From an uncultured Serinicoccus sp. (GTDB lineage Bacteria; Actinomycetota; Actinomycetes; Actinomycetales; Dermatophilaceae): a stretch of DNA of 64,000 bases. The stretch is from assembly GCF_947500995.1 (NCBI RefSeq), contig NZ_CANMUA010000001.1, positions 124,001 to 188,000 of the forward strand. The letters are read 5' to 3'. Positions 1 through 5,910 of this stretch are shown one piece after another (position 1 is the stretch's first letter; each line of letters starts with the position of its first letter). The notes under the pieces are model-generated. The model was given only the letters and a program-made list of their open reading frames with translations. It did not search any database and was not told the DNA's origin. The position numbers were made by a program, and so were the translations under genes.

Positions 1-2
1 AC

Positions 3-488
3 GTCGACCAGTCGCTGACCCCGGGCACCACGCGACTGGGCCGGCTCGGCGAGCCGGAGGAGACGGAGACGGACGTGCTCGCGGCCCGGGTGACCGGCCC
101 GGAGGACCACGACGGGATGACCCAGCTGTGGCGCGCCACCATGGGCCTAGGCCACTGGTGGTTCGTCGCCGTCGGCGAGACGGGTGCCGAGTCCCCCGCG
201 GCCGCCCAGATCGACGGGCAGATGATGCTGCTGACCTTCACCAGCGCCGAGCGCGCCCGGCACTTCGCGGTGCAGAACGAGATGGTCGGCCCGGACGAGG
301 ACCTGCGCGCGATCGCCCTCACTCCGCGCGAGCTCGTCGACTCCTCCTCGACCTATGCGGACGCCGGCATCGCCGGTCTGATGTTCGACCCCCACCTGTC
401 GGGCTACTTCATCCCCACCGACCAGCTCCCCGTCGTGTGGGACGCCGTGAACACCACCACCGACGCCCCGGACGACCAGACCTCCTGA
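3..488 (+). CDS. SseB-like domain protein (5' end outside window)
   Basis: The frame is open from the first complete codon of the window, so the true start probably lies upstream; a GTG at 75 is an alternative internal start. About 160 residues are visible. The C-terminal half resembles the SseB N-terminal-type fold: a hydrophobic strand ending in LLTFTSAERARHF, then ALTPRELVD, then an AGLMFDP turn and a closing PTDQLP segment. SseB was named for a serine-sensitivity effect in E. coli, but no molecular role is established in actinobacteria. The gene is convergent with the LysM gene, 38 bp away. The family assignment rests on motif resemblance only. Confidence 0.5.
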   Translation, partial: VDQSLTPGTTRLGRLGEPEETETDVLAARVTGPEDHDGMTQLWRATMGLGHWWFVAVGETGAESPAAAQIDGQMMLLTFTSAERARHFAVQNEMVGPDEDLRAIALTPRELVDSSSTYADAGIAGLMFDPHLSGYFIPTDQLPVVWDAVNTTTDAPDDQTS

Positions 489-526
489 CCGCTCCGCCCC
501 CGTGGCCGCCGTGCGCTGACCGGGCC

Positions 527-949
527 TCAGTGGCCGGGGATCACCAGCTCCTGGCCGGCGGCGATCGAGGTGGTGCTGAGGCTGTTGGCGCGCTGGATGG
601 CCGTCACGGCCCGGCTCAGCGGCAGCTCGGGCAGCTGCTCGCTCGCGATCTGGCTCAGGGTCTCTCCCCGCTCGACGGTCACGGAGGTGCTGGCACCCGC
701 CGGTCCCAGCAGACCGACCATCGACCAGATGACCGCCGCGAGGACGAGCCCGGTGGTGGCCGTGACGGCCAGCCGACCACGGCGGGTCAGGTGCAGCCGG
801 CCCGCGCGCAGACGCCGCCGTGCCGCCCTGGACGGGCGTCGGTCGTCCTCACCGACCAGCCGCAGGTGGGTGGGCCGGCGGGGCGCCACGCCGGCGGGGC
901 CGGACCCGGGCAGCGGGCTCAGGATGTCGTGTGCGATGGCGGTGCTCAT
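527..949 (-). CDS. LysM-domain SOS division-inhibitor-type protein (ChiZ/YneA/DivS-like)
   Basis: A 140-residue membrane protein. It has a basic N-terminal cytoplasmic part, one membrane segment at about residues 62-84, and a short extracellular LysM domain at about 88-138 (TVERGETLSQIA ... AGQELVIPG) that should bind peptidoglycan. The ATG at 949 is chosen because GAGGAAGG lies just upstream. It is divergent from lexA, with a LexA box between the genes. This is the arrangement of M. tuberculosis Rv2719c (ChiZ), B. subtilis yneA and C. glutamicum divS, which delay septation after DNA damage. The function is inferred from this context plus architecture; the sequences of these inhibitors are poorly conserved. 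Confidence 0.8.
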   Translation of the reverse strand: MSTAIAHDILSPLPGSGPAGVAPRRPTHLRLVGEDDRRPSRAARRRLRAGRLHLTRRGRLAVTATTGLVLAAVIWSMVGLLGPAGASTSVTVERGETLSQIASEQLPELPLSRAVTAIQRANSLSTTSIAAGQELVIPGH

Positions 950-981
950 GATGTTCACCTTCCTCGGGGCGGTGCCATGCG

Positions 982-1027
982 GACAGGTGTCCGATAGCAC
1001 GTCTGTCCTATTGATAGCACACCTGTC
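982..1027. repeat. inverted GACAGGTGT repeat with paired GATAGCAC direct repeats
   Basis: GACAGGTGT at 982-990 is mirrored by ACACCTGTC at 1019-1027. GATAGCAC occurs at 993-1000 and again at 1013-1020, exactly 20 bp apart. The block lies between the LysM start (949) and the LexA box, in a region of lower GC. Read on the minus strand it gives GTGCTATC twice, which could be extended -10 elements or sites for a second regulator of the LysM gene. No experimental support is available from sequence alone. Confidence 0.5.
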
Positions 1028-1047
1028 GGGCGACGTCGACACGCCGA

Positions 1048-1088
1048 CCGAACACATGTTTGTCTGCGCCTGTCGGCGGGCGTACGCT
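1048..1088 (+). promoter_or_regulatory. lexA promoter with LexA (SOS) box
   Basis: CGAACACATGTTTG at 1049-1062 matches the actinobacterial SOS box (CGAACnnnnGTTYG). It overlaps a good -35 hexamer TTGTCT (1060-1065), which is followed by a 17 bp spacer and a -10 hexamer TACGCT (1083-1088). LexA bound here would block RNA polymerase on the lexA side, giving autorepression, and could also control the divergent LysM gene. Confidence 0.85.
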
Positions 1089-1094
1089 GATCTC

Positions 1095-1145
1095 ATGTCA
1101 GGAACTCAAGCACCCACCACTGACATACCCTCTGACCAGCGATGA
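1095..1145 (+). other. possible 16-codon leaderless leader ORF upstream of lexA
   Basis: An ATG at 1095 lies seven bases after the -10 hexamer TACGCT, so the predicted transcript begins at or next to this codon. The frame runs 16 codons to TGA at 1143-1145, about 60 bp before lexA. Its codons are unlike those of neighbouring genes (TCA, GGA, ACT, CAA, GCA, ATA, TCT, CGA). It could be a regulatory leader peptide or simply an AT-richer untranslated leader; the codon use argues for caution. Confidence 0.3.
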
Positions 1146-1205
1146 TGCGCGCGGCAGGTGTGCCGCGACGGTCAGCAGGGTGGGCCCGGACGAGGGATGG
1201 AGACC

Positions 1206-1931
1206 ATGGCCACGATTCACGAGATGCCGGACCGCGACGGCGGCGCCGAGCTGACGAACCGTCAGCGACGCGTCCTCGACGTCATCCGCGACGCGGTGGA
1301 CCAGCGGGGGTATCCGCCAAGCCTGCGTGAGATCGGCGACGCCGTGGGCCTGACCTCACCGAGCTCCGTGGCCCACCAGCTCAAGACCCTGGAGCGCAAG
1401 GGGTTCCTGCGCCGCGACCCGCACCGCCCCCGCGCGATCGAGGTGGTCACCCCCGGCCAGGAGGGCACCGGCTACCGCCGCAGCGAGCAAGACGCCGCGC
1501 TCGGCCCGGTCTCCAGCGAGACGATCGACGAGACCGGGATCAACGACGCCCGCCCGCAGCCCTCCTACGTCCCCATGGTCGGGCGCATCGCGGCCGGTGG
1601 TCCGATCCTGGCCGAGGAGGCGGTCGAGGACGTCTTCCCGCTCCCCCGCCAGATCGTCGGGGACGGCGAGCTGTTCCTGCTCAAGGTGGTGGGTGACTCG
1701 ATGATCGACGCCGCCATCTGCGACGGGGACTGGGTCGTCGTCCGTCGGCAGCCGACCGCGGTCAACGGCGAGATCGTCGCCGCCATGCTGGACAACGAGG
1801 CGACCGTCAAGACCTACCGCCACCGGGACGGCAAGACCTGGCTCATCCCCCACAACCCCGCCTACGAGCCGATCGACGGCGACCACGCCGTCGTCCTGGG
1901 CAAGGTGACGGCGGTGCTCCGCCGGGTCTGA
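1206..1931 (+). CDS. lexA: LexA SOS repressor and self-cleaving protease
   Basis: A 241-residue protein, the usual length. The N-terminal winged helix covers about residues 17-80 ([31 protein letters not shown]). The Ala130-Gly131 cleavage pair lies in GRIAAGG. The Ser/Lys dyad is S165 in GDSMIDAA and K202 in ATVKTY. LexA represses SOS genes and cleaves itself when stimulated by RecA filaments. ATG 1206 is preferred because GAGGGATGGAG lies just upstream; an in-frame ATG at 1197 is possible. The promoter carries a LexA box, so it is autoregulated. The gene is convergent with the PRC-barrel gene across a strong hairpin. Confidence 0.97.
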   Translation: MATIHEMPDRDGGAELTNRQRRVLDVIRDAVDQRGYPPSLREIGDAVGLTSPSSVAHQLKTLERKGFLRRDPHRPRAIEVVTPGQEGTGYRRSEQDAALGPVSSETIDETGINDARPQPSYVPMVGRIAAGGPILAEEAVEDVFPLPRQIVGDGELFLLKVVGDSMIDAAICDGDWVVVRRQPTAVNGEIVAAMLDNEATVKTYRHRDGKTWLIPHNPAYEPIDGDHAVVLGKVTAVLRRV

Positions 1932-1948
1932 CCCGGCTCCCCCAGACC

Positions 1949-1996
1949 GCGGCACCGCCCCTCGTCCCCTCCATCCTCGTCGGGGGGTGGTGCCGC
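1949..1996. terminator. bidirectional hairpin between lexA and the PRC-barrel gene
   Basis: GCGGCACC at 1949-1956 pairs perfectly with GGTGCCGC at 1989-1996, and inner CCCC/GGGG runs can extend the stem. It lies between the converging stop codons of lexA (1931) and the PRC-barrel gene (2001). No long U-tract follows on either strand, as is common in high-GC actinobacteria. Confidence 0.6.
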
Positions 1997-2000
1997 ATCC

Positions 2001-2333
2001 TCACCCCGACGGGGCAGGGCCCTCGTCGATGGCGTAGTAGTCGTAGAGCTGCTCCTCCTCGTCCTCGGTCAGGTGCCCGTCGCAGGGGATGTCCGGGGCG
2101 TCCTTGATCATCTCGACGGGGTAGGGCACCTCGATGTGCCCGTCCCTGATGACGGCGTTCGACACGGGGCAGAGGATCTTGCGCCCCCCGAACCACCCGG
2201 TCCGCACCGACACCCACGCCGGCTCGCCGGTCCCGTTGTCCAGGTAGACCTGGTCGAGCCCACCCACCTTGTGGCCGTCCTGGTCGACGACCTCTGCGTC
2301 ATACATCTCACCCAGCTGCTCGTAGGTGACCAC
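2001..2333 (-). CDS. PRC-barrel domain protein
   Basis: A small acidic protein of about 110 residues. Its N-terminal half (YDAEVVDQDGHKVG, LDQVYLDNGTGEPAWV) matches the PRC-barrel fold found in RimM, photosynthetic reaction-centre H subunits and many actinobacterial stress-associated proteins. GTG 2333 is chosen because GAGGAGG lies seven bases upstream; the frame continues upstream without a better signal. The very acidic tail (TEDEEEQLYDYYAIDEG) is notable. Partner and function are unknown. It lies just downstream of the sirtuin gene in the same direction (43 bp apart) and may be co-transcribed with it. Confidence 0.8.
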   Translation of the reverse strand: MVTYEQLGEMYDAEVVDQDGHKVGGLDQVYLDNGTGEPAWVSVRTGWFGGRKILCPVSNAVIRDGHIEVPYPVEMIKDAPDIPCDGHLTEDEEEQLYDYYAIDEGPAPSG

Positions 2334-2376
2334 TGGTGACCTCCTCGTCGCGGCCCGGTTGGCCGATGACCCCAGC

Positions 2377-3267
2377 CTAGCCACCGAGGTCGGCGACGAG
2401 CGCGGGCAGCACGTCCCCCACCAGCGCGTCGAGCCGGAGGGTGGTCTCGGCGTCGCCCCGCGTGGAGCCGCGGGTGACGACGGCGACGGGTATGCCGTCG
2501 CGCGCGGCCCGGCGCACGAACCGGTAGCCGCTCATCACCTGCAGCGAGGAGCCGAGCACGAGGAGCGCGCTCGCGCCCTCGACCAGGCTGAACGCCCGCT
2601 CGACGACGTCCTTGGCGACGGAGCCACCGAAGAAGACCACGTCCGGCTTGAGGCGGTCCCCTCCGCACACGAGGCATCGCGGCGTGCGGAAGCCGCTGAC
2701 CAGCGCCTCGGGGAGGGCGACGTCGCCGTCCGGCCGCACCTGCGCGGGGCCGTCGAGACCGGTCAGGAGGTCGGGGTTGGCGTCGACCAGCCACTGCTGC
2801 ACGAGGTCCCGCGAGGTCTGCTCGCCGCAGTCGAGGCAGGTGACCGCCGCCAGGGTGCCGTGCAGCTCCAGCACGCGTCGGCTGCCGGCCCGCTGGTGGA
2901 GTCCGTCGACGTTCTGGGTGATGACGTGGCGCAGCAGCCCCAGGCGCTCCAGGTCGGCGACCGCGCGGTGGGCGGCGTTCGGCTCCGCCGCCGCGAACCT
3001 CCCCCACCCGGCGAAGGCGCGCGCCCAGTACCGCTGCCGACCCTCGGCGGACGTGACGAACTCGCCGTGCTGCATGGGCTGCACCCGCCGTGTCCCGTCG
3101 GGACCGCGGTAGTCCGGGATGCCGCTGGCCGTCGACATCCCGGCGCCGGTGAGGACCACGACGTCCCCGTCCGCGAGCAGCTCCCGCAGCTCCCCGAACG
3201 CGAGCGGGTCGACCGGCGTGGGGGGTGGCAGCGTCCGGGCCAGGTCGAGCGGGCCCACCACGCTCAC
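2377..3267 (-). CDS. Sir2-family NAD-dependent protein deacylase
   Basis: About 296 residues with the full sirtuin signature: the NAD-binding loop GAGMSTASGIPDYRG, TQNVDGLH, the catalytic histidine in LELHGT, a four-cysteine zinc site (CLDC and CLVC) and GSSLQV near the end. The spacing resembles class II (SIRT4-like) sirtuins. The usual FFGE motif reads FFGG here (VVFFGGSV). It would remove acyl groups from lysines using NAD, producing nicotinamide and O-acyl-ADP-ribose. The GTG start at 3267 is tentative because no clear ribosome binding site is visible; GTG 3261 is an alternative. Substrates cannot be told from sequence. Confidence 0.9.
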   Translation of the reverse strand: MSVVGPLDLARTLPPPTPVDPLAFGELRELLADGDVVVLTGAGMSTASGIPDYRGPDGTRRVQPMQHGEFVTSAEGRQRYWARAFAGWGRFAAAEPNAAHRAVADLERLGLLRHVITQNVDGLHQRAGSRRVLELHGTLAAVTCLDCGEQTSRDLVQQWLVDANPDLLTGLDGPAQVRPDGDVALPEALVSGFRTPRCLVCGGDRLKPDVVFFGGSVAKDVVERAFSLVEGASALLVLGSSLQVMSGYRFVRRAARDGIPVAVVTRGSTRGDAETTLRLDALVGDVLPALVADLGG

Positions 3268-3402
3268 GACGACCCGACCCACGGTGCGGCCCGTCCGGAC
3301 ACGGGCACAGGGCGGCCGCGGGGGGCGGCTGGTGCGGGTGCGGGACGCGTCGACATGGTGGGTCCATCCTGCCAGCCGCACGTCCGCACGGCTCGCGGGA
3401 AC

Positions 3403-4746
3403 CTACCGCCGGCCCAGGGCGGTGACCCGCCCCGAGCCCCGCAACGCGGTCACCACCTCGGAGGGGCCGGCGACCTGAGGATGCGGAGGACGCGACGGTG
3501 CGTCCAGGCGCACCGACCCCGGGCTGTGGCGCCGCAGGGAGGCGTCGGCGACGAGGTAGCCGTGCCGCTCGAGCACCATCTGCTCGCCGGCGCTGAAGGC
3601 GTCGAGGTCGGTCCGCACCTGGTGGATCGCGCCGAGCGCCTCGGGCGCGCGCCCCTGCGGCCACCTCGCCCCGAGGGCTCGCCCGGACGCCCCCACCAGG
3701 TCGCCGGGCGACTCCAGGGACCAGGTGGCCCCGGCCAGCGTGCCCCGCGCGAAGCCCGCGTGCAGCCACCGCAGGCGCGCGGTCTGCCCGCCGCTGGAGG
3801 CGATGGACAGCAGACGCCACAGGCGGGAGAGCAACGAGCCCGGGGGGCGGCCACGGAAGACCGCGCCGCCGTCGCTGACCAGCACGCTGTCGTGGTCGGA
3901 CCAGACCGGCTCGAGGGCCAGGTTGTCGTAGACCCCGCCGTCCACCAGCTGGATCCGCCTCCGGATCGCCGCCCGGACGTCCTCGGGCTCGTCCGGGTCG
4001 GGCGCACCGCCCACGAGGCCGAGCTCGTCGCCGTCGAGCTCCAGCGGCGCGAAGAACGGGGGGTAGGCGCAGGAGGCCGCGACCGCGTCGACGATGCGCA
4101 ACCCCGGCGGCGGGGCGCAGTGGCCGAGCCGGTGGTCCCCCATCCGTCCGCGTGGCCCGACCGAGAAGGGATCGGCGAAGACCCAGGACACGCCGTAGCC
4201 GATCTCGGTGGCGCCGGTGAGCACGACGGGACCACGGCTGCGCGCGTGCTCCCGCAGGTCCGTACCCCACCACGGGACGGCCTCCTCCAGCCCGTCGGCG
4301 AGCACCCCCACGCTCGCGTCCGGTCGACCCCAGCCCCGGGGCCGGACCCGCGACAGCAGCGCGGGGGTGCGCAGGTTGCGCCGGGTGAGGTCGAGCAGCG
4401 GCGCGACGACCAGCTCCTCCAGACCGCCGACCCGGCCGGGCCCTCGCCGGGGGTCGGGCCACTCCAGGTCCGGGTGCGTGAGCAGGTTGGCCAGCACAGC
4501 ACCTCCGGACACCGCACTGATGGTGCGCAACGACCCCAGGACGCCGAGCTCGTCGAGGCGTCGGACGGCGCCGAGATGGAACAACGACGCCCGGAAGCCC
4601 CCACCGGAGAGACACAGGGCGCTCCCGTGCCGGGGTCGCAGGGCCGACGGCCCGTGGTGGGCGGTGGCCCGGGCGGCTTCGAGCTGGGCGAGGGTCGGGT
4701 CACCCGGTGGGGGCGACGGGGGCACGTGGTGGTGCGCGGCAGGCAC
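3403..4746 (-). CDS. patatin-like phospholipase
   Basis: A 447-residue cytosolic-looking protein with patatin hallmarks: the oxyanion loop SGGGFRASLFHLG at about residues 47-59, the nucleophile elbow around Ser80 (SAVSGGAV) and the catalytic Asp in LVDGGVYDN. The canonical elbow is GxSxG; here the first glycine is alanine (A-V-S-G-G). Patatins hydrolyse phospholipid acyl esters using a Ser-Asp dyad. It lies 135 bp upstream of the sirtuin gene on the same strand and is divergent from the LysR gene. The substrate is unknown. Confidence 0.88.
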   Translation of the reverse strand: MPAAHHHVPPSPPPGDPTLAQLEAARATAHHGPSALRPRHGSALCLSGGGFRASLFHLGAVRRLDELGVLGSLRTISAVSGGAVLANLLTHPDLEWPDPRRGPGRVGGLEELVVAPLLDLTRRNLRTPALLSRVRPRGWGRPDASVGVLADGLEEAVPWWGTDLREHARSRGPVVLTGATEIGYGVSWVFADPFSVGPRGRMGDHRLGHCAPPPGLRIVDAVAASCAYPPFFAPLELDGDELGLVGGAPDPDEPEDVRAAIRRRIQLVDGGVYDNLALEPVWSDHDSVLVSDGGAVFRGRPPGSLLSRLWRLLSIASSGGQTARLRWLHAGFARGTLAGATWSLESPGDLVGASGRALGARWPQGRAPEALGAIHQVRTDLDAFSAGEQMVLERHGYLVADASLRRHSPGSVRLDAPSRPPHPQVAGPSEVVTALRGSGRVTALGRR

Positions 4747-4844
4747 GTGCCCAGCACACCGCCGGCGGATGACCGGAGCATGAACGTGGCCGGTGGTGTC
4801 GGCGTCGCTCTGGTGACGGGCCCCCGACGACTACGATGCAGGGC

Positions 4845-5789
4845 ATGTTCGACGCCGCAGGGCTGCGTGTGATGCGCGCCATCGCCGAGGAGGGGTCCTT
4901 CACGGCGGCTGCGACGTCCCTCGGGTACACCCAGCCGGCCGTGTCGCAGATGGTCCGCCGGCTCGAGCAGCGGGCCGGCACCGCCCTGGTGGAGCGGATC
5001 GGACGCAGCGTGCGGCTCACCGAGGCCGGGCGCCTGCTGGCCCGCCGTGCCGTCGAGATCCTGGACCGGATCGACGAGGCCGAGGCCGAGGTCGTGGCCA
5101 TCGCCGGCCTCAAGGCCGGGCGCGTCCGGCTCATGGCCTTTCCCTCCTCGTCCGCGACCCTCGTGCCGCGGGCGCTGGCCCGGCTGCGCACCAGCCACCC
5201 CGCGGTGACGGTGCAGTTCAGCGAGGCCGAGCCCCCCGAGTCCCTCGCCGCCGTCCGGGCCGGGGCGGTGGACCTCGCGGTGGCGTTCGCCTACGAGGGC
5301 ACCGACGCCGGCCGCGGCGAGGACGACCTGACCGGGCTGGTGGTCATGGACGTCCTGGACGACCCGGTCATGCTGGTCCTCCCCCAGGACCACGAGCTCG
5401 CCGACCAGGACGAGGTAGACCTCGGCGACCTGTCCGCCGAGCGCTGGATCGCCGGGTGCCCGCGGTGCCGCGGCCACCTGCTCACCCTGGCCGACGGCGC
5501 CGGGTTCAGCCCGGACGTGACCTTCGAGACCGAGGACTACGTCGCGGTCCTGGGGCTGGTGGCCGCCGGGCTCGGGGTCGCGCTCGTGCCCCAGCTCATC
5601 CTCAGCACCGTCTCGCACCCCGACGTGGTCGTCCGGCCGGTGTCGCCGCCCTCGCGCCGCACCGTGCAGGTCGTGACGACCCCGGACCTGCAACGCGTGC
5701 CGGCCGTCGCGGCCACGCTCGAGGCGCTCTGCCACAGCGCCCGGGAGCTGGGCGGGTCCCCGTGCGCGCACGTGACCCCCACCCCCTGA
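4845..5789 (+). CDS. LysR-family transcriptional regulator
   Basis: A 314-residue protein with an N-terminal winged helix (about residues 3-62: LRVMRAIAEEGSFTAAA, YTQPAVSQMVRRLE) and a LysR substrate-binding domain (about 90-295). ATG 4845 is preferred over ATG 4836 because the -10 hexamer TACGAT (4832-4837) ends seven bases before it, predicting a leaderless mRNA, and because family members start close to the helix. It is divergent from the patatin gene, which it may regulate. The effector is unknown. It converges with comEC across a 7-bp tandem repeat. Confidence 0.92.
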   Translation: MFDAAGLRVMRAIAEEGSFTAAATSLGYTQPAVSQMVRRLEQRAGTALVERIGRSVRLTEAGRLLARRAVEILDRIDEAEAEVVAIAGLKAGRVRLMAFPSSSATLVPRALARLRTSHPAVTVQFSEAEPPESLAAVRAGAVDLAVAFAYEGTDAGRGEDDLTGLVVMDVLDDPVMLVLPQDHELADQDEVDLGDLSAERWIAGCPRCRGHLLTLADGAGFSPDVTFETEDYVAVLGLVAAGLGVALVPQLILSTVSHPDVVVRPVSPPSRRTVQVVTTPDLQRVPAVAATLEALCHSARELGGSPCAHVTPTP

Positions 5790-5847
5790 CCCCACTCGTC
5801 CGTCAGCGGGGACCAGGTCGCGATCGTCCGCGCCAGCCGCCCCTCGT

Positions 5848-5910
5848 CGGCTCCCGGCTCTCGGCTCTCGGCTCTCGGCTCTCGGCTCTCGGCTCTCGGC
5901 TCTCGGCTCA
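5848..5910. repeat. 7-bp tandem repeat (CGGCTCT)n
   Basis: Nine head-to-tail 7-bp units. Seven are perfect CGGCTCT copies from 5855 to 5903; they are flanked by one CGGCTCC and one CGGCTCA. The last unit contains the comEC stop codon (TCA, 5908-5910, read on the minus strand). The array fills most of the convergent intergenic gap between the LysR gene and comEC. Its length is likely to vary between strains. Confidence 0.95.

Noticed and set aside
128-997. Open frame overlapping the SseB-like and LysM genes on the plus strand
   Set aside because: It is a frame-shifted shadow of the SseB-like gene followed by antisense of the LysM gene, with no family features.
2326-4872. Very long open frame on the plus strand opposite the sirtuin and patatin genes (similar ones at 5926-9483, 21581-25141 and 38554-42291)
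   Set aside because: These are antisense shadows of real genes, expected at this GC content. They are His/Arg/Gly-rich with no domain and no ribosome binding site.
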